Shown here in pieces: positions 1 to 8,438 of a stretch of DNA of 64,000 nt (within the stretch, counting starts at the first letter, position 1; the number at the start of each line of letters is the position of its first letter). The notes below the pieces were generated by a model that worked only from the letters and a program-made list of their open reading frames with translations, made no database searches and had not been told where the DNA came from. The stretch is from Hyphomonas sp. (lineage in GTDB: Bacteria > Pseudomonadota > Alphaproteobacteria > Caulobacterales > Hyphomonadaceae), in contig NZ_JALHLS010000002.1 in assembly GCF_022844445.1 (NCBI RefSeq), forward strand, positions 186,001 to 250,000. Reading direction: 5' to 3'. A program made the position numbers and the translations under genes.

Positions 1-374
1 CCGCGGAAAAAGCGCCCGGCGCTCCGCTGGTCATCTTCGAGAATACCGGAGCGCCCGGCATGCTGGGACGGCTTGTGCTCGAAGCCCCGCAGAATGCGAG
101 GATCGTGGTGACCGGCATTGCGTCCGGCAATGAGAGTTTCCTGCCGATGGTGGCCATCGCCAAGGAGCTCTCCATGGTGTTTGTCATCTACTACTCGCCG
201 GAAGAATTTGCCGATGCGCTTCGCCTGATCGAGCAGGGGTTGTTTGACTGGCAGGCGCTTCACACCGGCACCGTCGGCCTTGACGGGATTGCCGGCGCCT
301 TCTCTGAGCTCGCAGATCCGGAGAAGCATGCCAAGATCCTGATCGATCCGTGGTCGGACGGGAGCCTGAATTGA
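1..374 (+). CDS. Zinc-type alcohol dehydrogenase / quinone reductase family protein, C-terminal part (5' cut by window edge)
   Basis: The reading frame is open from base 3 and ends at 374, so only the last 123 or so residues are present. The visible segment is the end of the nucleotide-binding fold and the C-terminal tail of a medium-chain dehydrogenase: a strand VIFENTGAPG, a second strand ARIVVTGIASG, then a FADALRLIEQGLFDW helix and a short tail, the usual order in zinc-binding alcohol dehydrogenases and NADPH:quinone reductases. The zinc ligands and the glycine-rich dinucleotide motif lie outside the window, so substrate and metal dependence cannot be judged. The stop overlaps the GTG start proposed for the next gene by 25 bases, which suggests co-transcription with the hydrolase. 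Confidence 0.75.
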   Translation, partial: AEKAPGAPLVIFENTGAPGMLGRLVLEAPQNARIVVTGIASGNESFLPMVAIAKELSMVFVIYYSPEEFADALRLIEQGLFDWQALHTGTVGLDGIAGAFSELADPEKHAKILIDPWSDGSLN

Positions 375-1267
375 CCCTGCCGACGATCGACGGCGCGGCC
401 GTCCGGACCCTCACAGCCAATGGGCTGTCCTTTACGGCGCATGAGATGGGGGAAGGCCCGCTCGTTCTCTGCCTGCATGGCTTCCCGGATACGCCGCAGA
501 CTTTCCGGCTGATGTTGCCGGCGCTCGCCAAGGCTGGCTTCCGGGCTGTCGCGGTCACGCTGCGCGGTTATGAGCCCTCCTCGCAGCCGGCAGACAATGA
601 TTACAGCGTCGCGAGCCTCGCAGAGGATGTACGCGGATGGATGGACGCGCTTGGCGCCGACCAGGCCCACCTCGTCGGCCATGACTGGGGCGTCAACCTC
701 GTCTACGGCGCCGCCGCGCTTTGCCCCGAGCGAATCGGCCGGGTCGTCATGCTGTCGGTCCCGCAACCCGCCGCCTTCGCCGGGGTCATGGCCGCAGACT
801 ATGAGCAGACGCGCAGGTCCTGGTATGTCTACTGGTTCCAGGTCCGCGGCGCAGCCGAACTCCTGCTGCCAGCCAATGCGTATGCATTCCTCAAGCGCCT
901 CTGGCGCGACTGGTCTCCGAACTGGAACGATACAGAGTCCCTCACCAACGCAGAGGCGGCGCTCGCCGGTCCCGGCGTGCTGGCCGCCGCGCTCGAATAC
1001 TACCGAACGGCCTTTGACTTCGCGCATCCGCGTGCTGCCGAAAGCCAGCGCCTCCTCTCGTCGCCGATCGCGGCGCCGACGCTCGGGCTCTGCGGCGCCG
1101 ACGATGGCTGTATCAGCGCGGCGATCTTCGAGGCCGCCATGCCGCCCGCTTTCTTTGCCGGCGGCGTGCGCACCCAGACGGTTTCCAGCGCAGGTCACTT
1201 CGTTCATCTCGAACAGCCAGGCTCCGTGCACGAAGCGATTCTGGCGCATCTGCGGCAAGGTGGATAA
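350..1267 (+). CDS. Alpha/beta hydrolase, epoxide hydrolase or haloacid dehalogenase type
   Basis: This 305-residue protein has the alpha/beta hydrolase layout. An oxyanion motif HGFPDTP lies at 43-49, the nucleophile elbow VGHDWG places Asp112 rather than Ser at the active site, an acid is likely at Asp251 or Asp252, and the catalytic His is His283 in AGHFVHLE. An aspartate nucleophile is typical of epoxide hydrolases and dehalogenases. Tyrosines in the cap (SWYVYWFQ near 157-164 and EYYRTAF near 216-222) sit where epoxide hydrolases place their ring-opening tyrosines, so an epoxide substrate is favoured by inference. The start is GTG at 350, overlapping the previous gene; TTG at 371 is an alternative that removes the overlap. 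No signal peptide is seen, so it should be cytoplasmic. Confidence 0.85.
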   Translation: MVGREPELTLPTIDGAAVRTLTANGLSFTAHEMGEGPLVLCLHGFPDTPQTFRLMLPALAKAGFRAVAVTLRGYEPSSQPADNDYSVASLAEDVRGWMDALGADQAHLVGHDWGVNLVYGAAALCPERIGRVVMLSVPQPAAFAGVMAADYEQTRRSWYVYWFQVRGAAELLLPANAYAFLKRLWRDWSPNWNDTESLTNAEAALAGPGVLAAALEYYRTAFDFAHPRAAESQRLLSSPIAAPTLGLCGADDGCISAAIFEAAMPPAFFAGGVRTQTVSSAGHFVHLEQPGSVHEAILAHLRQGG

Positions 1268-1432
1268 GACTTTAGATGGCGGGTGGCTTCCTGCGGCTGA
1301 GGCTCATCACCTGGTCCAGTTTAGCCGGCTCGAGAGCTATTCTAGACTCTGAGGCAAAGTTGAATGCTGACGGAAGCAGGGCTCAGGTGGGCCTGTAGCT
1401 TGCCCGTCAGAACGTTCGGAGGGAGGTTTCCG

Positions 1433-2110
1433 ATGCCGTTGAAGATTGCAGTTCTTCTCTATGACAACTTCACTATGCTGGATGCAGTCGGTCCGCTCGA
1501 AGTCTTGTCCCTGCTACCGGACGCGGACGTCTTCGTTGTCGCAGAAACGGCTGGTGTTGTTTATCCTGACAATCAGGTTCTGCCTTTCATAGCCAGCTAC
1601 AGCTACCAGGACGTCACTGAAGCAGATCTGGTCATTGTTCCCGGCGGTCCGGGGTCGATTGCAATGGAAAGCCATCAGCCTACGCTCGATTGGCTGCGCA
1701 ACGTCCACGCAAGATCGAAGTGGACCTGTTCGGTCTGCACCGGCTCTCTCATTCTGGGGGCAGCAGGATTGTTGAAAGGCCTTCGCGCAACAAGCCATTG
1801 GGCCGTTCGTGAGCGGCTCACGGAATTCGGCGCAACGCCTGAGGCTTCCCGCTGGATCGAGCAAGATCGTGTCGTTACAGCCGCGGGCGTTTCAGCAGGC
1901 ATCGACATGGCGCTCCACCTGGTCAGCCTCATCGCAGATGCGTCAGTCGCCAAAGCGATACAGCTCGGGATTGAATATGACCCCCAGCCACCGTTTGATT
2001 CGGGCGCAATCGAAAAGGCCACGCCGGATGTTGTCGCCGCCGTCGCCAACGGGTCCATTGCCATGAACCGCGAGGGGCGGGCGCGCCCCAGGCTTCCGCG
2101 GCTTGGATGA
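1433..2110 (+). CDS. DJ-1/PfpI (ThiJ) family protein, isocyanide hydratase-like
   Basis: The protein is 225 residues from the ATG at 1433, preceded by a GGAGGG ribosome site; an upstream in-frame ATG at 1364 would add 23 residues with no family resemblance, so I chose 1433. The DJ-1/PfpI fold is shown by LLYDNFTMLDAVGPLEVL near the N-terminus, the glycine turn VPGGPGS at 70-75 and the nucleophile-elbow cysteine Cys102 in SVCTGSLILGAAGLL. An Asp in MLDAVGP (Asp17) together with the elbow Cys resembles bacterial isocyanide hydratases of this superfamily. The real substrate is not visible; glyoxalase-like or regulatory roles without an HTH domain also occur in the family. There is no AraC DNA-binding tail. 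Confidence 0.85.
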   Translation: MPLKIAVLLYDNFTMLDAVGPLEVLSLLPDADVFVVAETAGVVYPDNQVLPFIASYSYQDVTEADLVIVPGGPGSIAMESHQPTLDWLRNVHARSKWTCSVCTGSLILGAAGLLKGLRATSHWAVRERLTEFGATPEASRWIEQDRVVTAAGVSAGIDMALHLVSLIADASVAKAIQLGIEYDPQPPFDSGAIEKATPDVVAAVANGSIAMNREGRARPRLPRLG

Positions 2111-2111
2111 T

Positions 2112-2351
2112 TCAGTCGATTTCCAGCGCCGTCGCCTGACAGAACATTTCGGCCACCGCGTTGGCTGTGCGTGGGTCGAGGCTTGCCGGCACTCCGCCCC
2201 GCGTTTCGAGCGCCTTGACGCCGAGAACTGTTGAAGCGCGAAGACCAGCGCCAGATGTTTTAAATCTATCAGGCTCTGGTCCGGTAAATGCGTTCAGGTC
2301 CAAACCTGCTCGCGTTTTTTGCTTGTTCCGAGAATTGATCAGCGCAAGCAT
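2112..2351 (-). pseudogene. Possible gene remnant, minus strand, between the DJ-1 and M28-like genes
   Basis: A 79-codon frame ends one base beyond the DJ-1 gene on the opposite strand. Its last 40 or so residues (from ASTVLGVKALETRGG to the stop) read like the C-terminus of a folded protein, while the first half looks random. I do not recognise the family. It could be the decayed 3' end of a gene displaced by the neighbouring M28-like gene, or a chance frame. Nothing else is seen in this 288-base gap apart from the ribosome site of the following gene. Confidence 0.25.
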
Positions 2352-2398
2352 AATCGCCGCTCAGTCGAGGCCCTGCGACGCTGAACCTGACAGGAGAG

Positions 2399-3655
2399 GT
2401 GAGCTTGAAAATTCCCGGACCCAGCAGGCGTCAGGCCCTGTCACTTCTGTTAGCGTCAGGTTTGTCAGCCTGTATGAGCCGCGGCGCACAGCCGACTGAA
2501 GTCCCGATGTCCGAAAAGCTTCTCCAACTCGCATCGTTTGGCATCCGGCGAACCGGCTCTCCAGGTGAAGAGCGCACCCGCGACTGGATTGCCACGGCCC
2601 TCGAGTCTGCCGGCTACAGGCTCGGCTTGACAGCATTTTCGGCAGACACACTCGTAGATCCGGCGGTGGCAATCGAACTGAGCAGCAAAACGTACGAGGG
2701 GTTCCTGCAATGGATGCCGCCGATCTCCCTGCCGGCACCTTTAGAAGGGAGTGTGCGTTTGTCCCTGCCGGACAACGCCCGTCCTGGGGACTGCGTTGTA
2801 CGTGCCATGCAAGGCCCGTTTTCTGCCTATTGGACAGATGCGCTAGAAGCTGAAGTTGTGGCAGCGGCACGGCAAGGCGCAGCCGCTTACCTCATGTGCA
2901 CCGAGACACCGTCCGGTTCGATCTTTGCCTATAACCGGTCCGTCACGTCTTCTGACCTTGCGATCCCCGTGATCTTGTATGCGCGGCGCGATCACGACCT
3001 GATCCTGGCAGCAGCTCATCAGAAGCATGAGGCTCGGCTGTCGCTTTCAGCGACACGTACCTCCGTGTCCGGAGTAAGTCTGATCGGGGCGAGACTTGGA
3101 AAGGGGGCGGGACTCGTCATCTCGACGCCGATGACGGGATGGTTCGGATCGGTGGCCGAGCGCGCGCCCGGGATCCTCCTCGCGAGGCAACTCGCCGAAG
3201 CCTATGCGAAGGCCTCGTTCCCGGTCTGGATTGTCGCCAGCAGCGGTCACGAGATCGGCCACCTCGGCATGCAGCAGGTGCTCGGGGCGCTCGCACCCTC
3301 GCCTGAAGAGGTCCGTCTCTGGATTCATCTGGGCGCGAGCCTCGGCGCAACCGCGCAGGATGAAGACTATCCACTGAAATCGGTGCATTTCCGCATGGCA
3401 ACGCCGGGCATTGAGGACCTTGTCGACGAGGCGTTTGGTCCGATGGCGCTCTCGCCACTAGATCCGGCACAGATGCGTAACGGCGAGACAGGAGACGTCC
3501 TGTCCGCGGGCTACAAGGACGTCCTCGGGTTAACCGGCGTTGCGGCGACATTTCACACGCCTGTCGATGACGGAGCCGCAGTCAACACGGGCCGTCTGGA
3601 ACAGTATGAAAGAGCCCTGCGCGGCGTGATCGATCGCAGGTTCGCACAAACCTGA
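2399..3655 (+). CDS. M28-like peptidase-fold lipoprotein
   Basis: The protein is 418 residues and starts at GTG 2399 after a GACAGGAGAG ribosome site. The N-terminus has SRRQAL followed by a hydrophobic stretch and the lipobox LSAC (Cys25), so it is probably a lipoprotein, perhaps Tat-exported. The body follows the M28 aminopeptidase plan: an N-terminal helix with GSPGEERTRDWIATALESAG, an inserted PA-like region (about 95-210), and SSGHEIGHLGMQQ, which matches the GHEIG metal motif, with FHTPVDDG near the C-terminus supplying the last His. The usual first metal pair (His-x-Asp) is replaced by TPMTGWFG, so the zinc site looks incomplete and activity is uncertain. It converges on the acyl-CoA synthetase gene 12 bases away. 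Confidence 0.75.
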   Translation: MSLKIPGPSRRQALSLLLASGLSACMSRGAQPTEVPMSEKLLQLASFGIRRTGSPGEERTRDWIATALESAGYRLGLTAFSADTLVDPAVAIELSSKTYEGFLQWMPPISLPAPLEGSVRLSLPDNARPGDCVVRAMQGPFSAYWTDALEAEVVAAARQGAAAYLMCTETPSGSIFAYNRSVTSSDLAIPVILYARRDHDLILAAAHQKHEARLSLSATRTSVSGVSLIGARLGKGAGLVISTPMTGWFGSVAERAPGILLARQLAEAYAKASFPVWIVASSGHEIGHLGMQQVLGALAPSPEEVRLWIHLGASLGATAQDEDYPLKSVHFRMATPGIEDLVDEAFGPMALSPLDPAQMRNGETGDVLSAGYKDVLGLTGVAATFHTPVDDGAAVNTGRLEQYERALRGVIDRRFAQT

Positions 3656-3667
3656 TTTTTGACGGCA

Positions 3668-5257
3668 TCAATCCGCGGGTTGGAAGGCAGCCCTGAGGCT
3701 GCGCTTGTCCGTCTTGCCGTTCGGCAGGCGCGGGAAGGCCGCAAGGATCTGCCAGGATTTTGGGATCTTGTAGCCGGCAATGCGGTCGTTGAGAAACGCC
3801 TTTAGGTCGTCTCCGGTCAGGCTTGAGCCCGGACGCAGGACGAGAAAGGCATGACCGACTTCCTGGAATTTGTCGTGCGGGACTTCTATTACGGAAGCTT
3901 CCATCACGTCGGGATGCTCGCAGATCGCAAGCTCGACTTCGACCGGATAGACGTTGTAGCCGCCCGACTTGAACATCTCCTTCAGGCGTCCGGCAAAGAC
4001 GATGTTGCCATCCGGGCGCTGAATACCCAGGTCCCCGGTCTTCAACCAGCCGTCTGCCGTTAAGGCCTCCCGGCTGGAGTCCGGCTTGTTCCAGTATCCC
4101 GACATGACCGAGATCCCGCGAACCTGGATCTCGCCTGTCTCGCCCGGCTGGAGAGCTGCCCCGTCCGGAGCCGCAATGCGGATCTCGTTTCCGCGGATGG
4201 GCTTGCCGATGGTCTCCGACATGATGTCGAGACCGGCGTCTTCCTCCGTATACGTCATCATGCCCGTTGTCTCGGTCTGTCCGTAGACGCTCGACAGGCG
4301 CGCGCCGGTCCTGCGAACGTGTTCCAGCTGCGCAACGGTCGAAGCCGCGCCTCCGAATACGATCAGCTTGTAGAAAGATGCGGCTGCAAAGTCCGCCCCG
4401 GCGGCAATCATCATCGCCCAGGCAGTCGGACCACCAACAAGGTAGGTCGGGCGCTCTGAAAAGTTGACCTGTCCGAGCTTGGTGAGGTCGACGCGCGGGA
4501 AAAAGATGATCCGGCCGCCCGCGGCGAACACGGTAAAGCAGACATTGTTCAGGCCGCCGACATGATTGATCGGGGCGGCGCAGACAGTTGCTTTCAGGCC
4601 TTCCGCCGGCATCCAGGCGAGGTTCGACAGCGCGGTCTGTACGACGGCGCGGTGCGAGAGCATGGCGCCTTTCGGCTGGCCGGTTGTCCCTGACGTATAG
4701 ACGATAACGGCAATATCTTCAGGCTCGACCGATGCGCGCGCTGCCTGAAGGTCGGCGGCAGAAACCGTACGGCCGGGATAGAGCCTCGGATCGACGGCAG
4801 ATAGCGGTTCTTTCGTGAGCGGCACAAAAACAATATCCGGCTTTGCGAGGGCCTGAAGCTCTTCAAAGTAGTTGCGGGTGTCAAAATCTGTTTGCGCAAA
4901 GATCAGGGCAGGGGCCGCGTCCTCGAGAAGATAAGCATACTCGTTGCGCTTATAGGCCGGGTTCAGGCCCTGCCAGATCGCCCCGATCGACGTAGCGGCC
5001 AGGAACGTGATCCAGAAGTCGAGGCTTGGCGGGGCGAGTGTGGCCACCCGGTCGCCTTTCTTCACACCGGACGCGAGCAGAAAGGACGCTGCGGCGTCTA
5101 CCCGGGCCAGCAGCTCCGCATTCGTCAGGCGAAGATCGCCCTGCATGGCCGCCTGATCCGTGGGGGCGGCTGCCGAGCGGCCCGCCAGCACCTGATGAAT
5201 TACGCTTGGGCCCGTCACAGGTTCGCCCTCCCTCAATGTGTGACCGAAAGGCCTCAT
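3668..5257 (-). CDS. AMP-forming acyl-CoA synthetase / ligase
   Basis: This 529-residue ANL-family enzyme would activate a carboxylic acid as its CoA thioester by way of an acyl-adenylate. The P-loop-like A3 motif YTSGTTGQPKG lies at 187-197, followed by YGQTETTG (A5), GWLKTGDLG (A7), the hinge GRLKEMFKSGGYNVYP (A8) and PNGKTDKR with the C-terminal catalytic lysine (A10). The length is normal. It is divergent to the TonB-dependent receptor, and a 7-4-7 inverted repeat lies 35 bases before its ATG, so it probably belongs to the regulon of the TetR protein at 7591. By context it supplies the CoA ester consumed by the thiolase/hydratase/dehydrogenase operon. The acid is not identifiable from sequence; a fatty, terpenoid or side-chain acid would fit. 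Confidence 0.92.
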   Translation of the reverse strand: MRPFGHTLREGEPVTGPSVIHQVLAGRSAAAPTDQAAMQGDLRLTNAELLARVDAAASFLLASGVKKGDRVATLAPPSLDFWITFLAATSIGAIWQGLNPAYKRNEYAYLLEDAAPALIFAQTDFDTRNYFEELQALAKPDIVFVPLTKEPLSAVDPRLYPGRTVSAADLQAARASVEPEDIAVIVYTSGTTGQPKGAMLSHRAVVQTALSNLAWMPAEGLKATVCAAPINHVGGLNNVCFTVFAAGGRIIFFPRVDLTKLGQVNFSERPTYLVGGPTAWAMMIAAGADFAAASFYKLIVFGGAASTVAQLEHVRRTGARLSSVYGQTETTGMMTYTEEDAGLDIMSETIGKPIRGNEIRIAAPDGAALQPGETGEIQVRGISVMSGYWNKPDSSREALTADGWLKTGDLGIQRPDGNIVFAGRLKEMFKSGGYNVYPVEVELAICEHPDVMEASVIEVPHDKFQEVGHAFLVLRPGSSLTGDDLKAFLNDRIAGYKIPKSWQILAAFPRLPNGKTDKRSLRAAFQPAD

Positions 5258-5291
5258 GCCTTCCCGAAAGTAAACTCAGCCCTTGTCGAAG

Positions 5292-5309
5292 ACTGAACAT
5301 TTGTATAGT
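5292..5309. promoter_or_regulatory. Probable TetR operator (ACTGAAC-ATTT-GTATAGT)
   Basis: This 18-base element has a left arm ACTGAAC identical to that of the perfect repeat at 8335-8352 and a right arm matching it at 5 of 7 positions, with the same 4-base spacer. It lies between the divergent acyl-CoA synthetase and TonB receptor genes, where a repressor could control both. The assignment to the TetR protein at 7591-8229 is inferred from the shared motif and gene context. Confidence 0.55.
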
Positions 5310-5364
5310 TCTTGGCTCAAAGCGGTCTGCCCGGCAAGTGGCAGCGCGAAACTGGGAGGATTTA

Positions 5365-7533
5365 ATGAACAATCGTACACTGCTTCTCTGTAGCGCTGGT
5401 ATGTTCGGCGCGCTGTCTTTCCTGCCGGCGCAGGCACAAACGACCCAAGACGAAACCGATGCCAAGCGCCTCGGCACCGTCACGGTGACCGCGCAGAAGC
5501 GGGAAGAGACCATTCTGGACGTGCCGCTGTCGGTTCAGGCGATCGGAGCGGACACGCTCGAAAACTCCGGCATCAAGGATGTCGGCGGCCTGGTCAAACT
5601 CATCCCTGGCGCCTCTGTCGTCTCCTCGTCCTCGCGCGGGTTCGAGACCATCCAGATCCGCGGCATCGCCGCCGGCACCACCGGCGACGGCCTCACCGGC
5701 TATTATGTCGACGACTTTGCGTTCGGCGTTCCGAACCTGCAGCTGTCCCCGCCCGCCCGGCTTCTCGATCTGAAGCAGGTCGAAGTCATCCGCGGACCTT
5801 CCGGCACGATCTGGGGCCAGGGCTCCATGGGCGGCAATATCCGCCTCATCACGGAAGATCCGACGACGGACGCGTTCAGCGGCAAGCTGCTCGGCGAATA
5901 CTCCACCACGGAAGGCGGCGCCGACAATTATGCCGTGGACGGCGTGGTCAACATTCCGGTCGTTGCGGACAAGTTCGCGATCCGGATTTCTGGTGGCTAT
6001 GACGAACTCGGCGGCTTCGCCGATGTCCTTCAGTCCGGCCAAGAGAATGCCAACGATTCCCAGGGAACCAACCTGCGGATCAAGGCCCTGTTCACCCCGT
6101 CCGATCGCCTGACGCTGCGCGCGACCTACTGGACCATCGAGAACGAGCAGGGCTTCAACAACGCGGTCATCACGACAAATCCGGCGACCGGCTTGCCGCT
6201 CCTTGAGCCTGCAATCAACGGTGCCGGCAGTGTCACGAACGGCCCGGTTGACGGCTTCACCAACACGGCGATGGACATTGGTTCGCTGGCGGTGAACTAC
6301 GAGTTTGATGCGGTCACCCTGATAAGCTCAACGTCCTACACCACCCATGAGCTTGACTTTGAAGCCCCCCTTACACTGGGATTTTTCAACTACAACAACG
6401 ACTCGACCTTCGAGACCGACTCCTTCACCCAGGAACTGCGGCTCACGAACAATGATGACGGCGCCTTCAAATGGATTGCCGGCGTCTATTACCGCGACGC
6501 CACCATCGACAGCGATATCGACTTCTACCTCGATGGAACCGATTTCCTGCTGGGTGAGATCCCGCTGATCAGCATCGTCGGGCCTTTGCAGACCAAGTCC
6601 TGGTCGATCTTCGGTGAAGCCTCGTGGGAGCTCTTCGACGGCAAGCTCGTGCCGCTGATCGGCGTGCGCTACTTCGAAGATGAACGGTCCTCCGGTCCCG
6701 GCCTGGACCGGGTGACCAGCCTGGTGCGCCCGAAGCAGTCGGTAACCTTCGACAAGGTCAGCCCGCGCTTCAGCCTGAAATACCTGCCAAGCGATAACAC
6801 CACAGTCTATGCCAATATCGCGCACGGGTTCCGGAGCGGGACGATCCAGACACCGTCGCAAGTGGCTGCAGCATCGGCTCTCGGCGTGCCCGCGCAGGAA
6901 GGGGTCGAGCCGGACGAGCTCTGGACGTATGAGCTGGGCGCTAAGTTTGTGTCCGCAGACGGCGCCTTCCTCTTTGATGGCGCGCTCTACCAGACGACCT
7001 GGTCGGACGTTCAACAGCCCTTCGGAGCCTTGTCGTCCGTTGCAAACGTCGGTGATGCAACGATCCAGGGGATCGATCTTGGCGCTGCATGGAATACGCC
7101 TTTAGACGGCCTTTCGCTTCAGGCCAACGCCAACATCCAGAGCACCGAATGGGATGAAGTGCGCCCCAATATCACGGCGTCACTTCCTTTCGTGACGGCA
7201 GGCGGCGAGCTTCTCGCGGTGCCGGAACAGACCTTCTCGGTCGCGGCGACTTACGAGCGTCCTGTCGATGTACTGGGTGGCTCGACCCTGTCTCTCAGCT
7301 CGGCCTATGCTTACCGGTCGGATACGCTGCAGCAGACGGGCGGGCGCACCGATGACATCAAGGACGTCTCGCTCACGGCCAACCTGAAGACCGGCCAGGG
7401 CTGGACGCTCGGCGTGTTCGGCTACAACCTCACCGACGAAGACGGCGCAACCCAACTGTCGACTTTTGCCGGCAATCCGATCGTCCGTCCGTACCCGCGC
7501 CGCATCGGCGTGAAACTCGGCGTGGATTTCTAA
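5365..7533 (+). CDS. TonB-dependent outer-membrane receptor
   Basis: The protein is 722 residues from the ATG at 5365, which has a GGGAGGA ribosome site; the frame is open upstream but that part overlaps the divergent acyl-CoA synthetase and lacks a signal. A signal peptide ends in FLPAQAQ. It is followed by the plug domain: VTVTAQKREETILDVPLSVQAI, LVKLIPG and IQIRGIA, then VEVIRGPSGTIWGQGSMGG. The rest is a 22-strand-type barrel ending in IGVKLGVDF with a terminal Phe, as usual for outer-membrane proteins. The KREETILDVP signature is common in sphingomonad and caulobacterial receptors used for complex carbon sources. Its position beside the CoA ligase and TetR suggests import of the substrate degraded by this cluster. 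A strong hairpin terminator follows. Confidence 0.93.
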   Translation: MNNRTLLLCSAGMFGALSFLPAQAQTTQDETDAKRLGTVTVTAQKREETILDVPLSVQAIGADTLENSGIKDVGGLVKLIPGASVVSSSSRGFETIQIRGIAAGTTGDGLTGYYVDDFAFGVPNLQLSPPARLLDLKQVEVIRGPSGTIWGQGSMGGNIRLITEDPTTDAFSGKLLGEYSTTEGGADNYAVDGVVNIPVVADKFAIRISGGYDELGGFADVLQSGQENANDSQGTNLRIKALFTPSDRLTLRATYWTIENEQGFNNAVITTNPATGLPLLEPAINGAGSVTNGPVDGFTNTAMDIGSLAVNYEFDAVTLISSTSYTTHELDFEAPLTLGFFNYNNDSTFETDSFTQELRLTNNDDGAFKWIAGVYYRDATIDSDIDFYLDGTDFLLGEIPLISIVGPLQTKSWSIFGEASWELFDGKLVPLIGVRYFEDERSSGPGLDRVTSLVRPKQSVTFDKVSPRFSLKYLPSDNTTVYANIAHGFRSGTIQTPSQVAAASALGVPAQEGVEPDELWTYELGAKFVSADGAFLFDGALYQTTWSDVQQPFGALSSVANVGDATIQGIDLGAAWNTPLDGLSLQANANIQSTEWDEVRPNITASLPFVTAGGELLAVPEQTFSVAATYERPVDVLGGSTLSLSSAYAYRSDTLQQTGGRTDDIKDVSLTANLKTGQGWTLGVFGYNLTDEDGATQLSTFAGNPIVRPYPRRIGVKLGVDF

Positions 7534-7563
7534 GCGCTCGTTTCCTCCCACGCGCTCTTCCTG

Positions 7564-7592
7564 AGGCCGCCTCTCTGAGGCGGCCTTTTTTT
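7564..7592. terminator. Rho-independent terminator after the TonB receptor gene
   Basis: A nine-base-pair stem (AGGCCGCCT / AGGCGGCCT) with a five-base loop CTCTG is followed by seven T residues on the plus strand. It lies between two convergent genes, and the TAA stop of the TetR gene on the minus strand falls at the end of the T-run, so the element ends transcription of the receptor gene and overlaps the end of the TetR gene. Confidence 0.85.
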
Positions 7593-8229
7593 ACCTGGGA
7601 GAAGCGCCGTTCCAGAAGAGGTGCTTCATCGCTTTCTGGAACCGGCCCCACATCTCGGGGTCATAGGTTGATTTGCCCATCATCGCCTTGACATAAGGGT
7701 CCAGCATGAGCGGCCCGATGAGCATGAACATGTAGAGCAGGGGCAGCCACAGGCGGTCGGCATCATCTGAGACGCGTCCCTCAGCGTCAAACCGCATGAT
7801 CATCTTGGAAATCGAGTCGTAGTACTCCCGGAAGAGATGCTCGCCCCATTCGCTGTTCTCGGTGATGGCCCGGCGTAGGTAGGCGGCAAAGCTTGGCCAT
7901 TCGTCGGCATACTGGCGGATCCAGTTGCGCTGGTACTCGGCCATTTTCTCCAGATCGGTGCTGGCCATCTCGCGGGCACCACGTGCGATTGCCTTTGAAG
8001 TGCGTTCAAGAAAGTGCGCATCGACAGCGGCGCGCAAGCCTTCCTTCGAATCAAAATGATGGTTGATCAAGCCGATTGAGACGCCGGCTTCCTTTGCGAT
8101 GTCGCGGACTGTCACCCCGTCAAACCCGCGTTCCGCGAACAGCTGCATGGCGACCATGATCAGCCGGTCGCGGCCCTTCAAGGCAGGACGTTCGGGTTCC
8201 AGGGCGGGCGGCGGAATGTTGTCAGGCAT
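7591..8229 (-). CDS. TetR family transcriptional regulator (proposed repressor of the acyl-CoA catabolic cluster)
   Basis: The protein is 212 residues. The N-terminal DNA-binding domain is plain: DRLIMVAMQLFAERGFDGVTVRDIA followed by the recognition helix VSIGLINHHFDSKEGL. The C-terminal ligand domain is variable, as is normal for the family, so the ligand is unknown; a CoA thioester of the pathway substrate is a reasonable guess by analogy with other catabolic TetR proteins. The gene is divergent from the thiolase operon. The 209-base gap holds a perfect inverted repeat, and a matching site lies in the acyl-CoA synthetase/receptor promoter, so it probably represses all three transcription units and perhaps itself. 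Confidence 0.9.
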   Translation of the reverse strand: MPDNIPPPALEPERPALKGRDRLIMVAMQLFAERGFDGVTVRDIAKEAGVSIGLINHHFDSKEGLRAAVDAHFLERTSKAIARGAREMASTDLEKMAEYQRNWIRQYADEWPSFAAYLRRAITENSEWGEHLFREYYDSISKMIMRFDAEGRVSDDADRLWLPLLYMFMLIGPLMLDPYVKAMMGKSTYDPEMWGRFQKAMKHLFWNGASPR

Positions 8230-8260
8230 GACTTGGACCCTAACGGACTGACGATCGAAC

Positions 8261-8278
8261 GCGAAGCTTTTGTTCAGT
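8261..8278. promoter_or_regulatory. Weak second TetR half-site near the tetR start
   Basis: GTTCAGT at 8272-8278 is the exact right arm of the operator at 8335, and the preceding T4 spacer fits, but the left arm (GCGAAGC) matches the consensus at only 3 of 7 positions. It is 43 bases before the TetR start codon and could allow autoregulation. Confidence 0.3.
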
Positions 8279-8334
8279 CCTACGCGCCAAAAATTACGAA
8301 AATGGTCAATTTCGAGCCGGGACTTGATCTAAAT

Positions 8335-8352
8335 ACTGAACTATTGTTCAGT
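8335..8352. promoter_or_regulatory. Probable TetR operator, perfect inverted repeat
   Basis: ACTGAAC-TATT-GTTCAGT is a perfect 7-4-7 inverted repeat about 85 bases before the thiolase start and 105 bases before the divergent TetR start. It shares its left arm and spacing with the element at 5292-5309. The size and symmetry fit a TetR dimer site. Confidence 0.65.
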
Positions 8353-8438
8353 CTTCAGATCAAGGAAAGCGGCGCTTCGCTGATCGGGACTGTTCAGCCG
8401 CCGGGGCCGCAAAACAAAGCAAAATCAGGGAGCACCCT

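Noticed and set aside
260-1258. A 332-residue minus-strand reading frame opposite the alpha/beta hydrolase gene
   Set aside because: It is rich in Arg, Gly and Glu without motifs and mirrors a well-supported plus-strand gene; high GC makes such antisense frames common.
5026-5364. N-terminal extension of the TonB receptor frame
   Set aside because: It would bury the signal peptide and overlap the divergent CoA ligase gene; the ATG at 5365 has a strong ribosome site.
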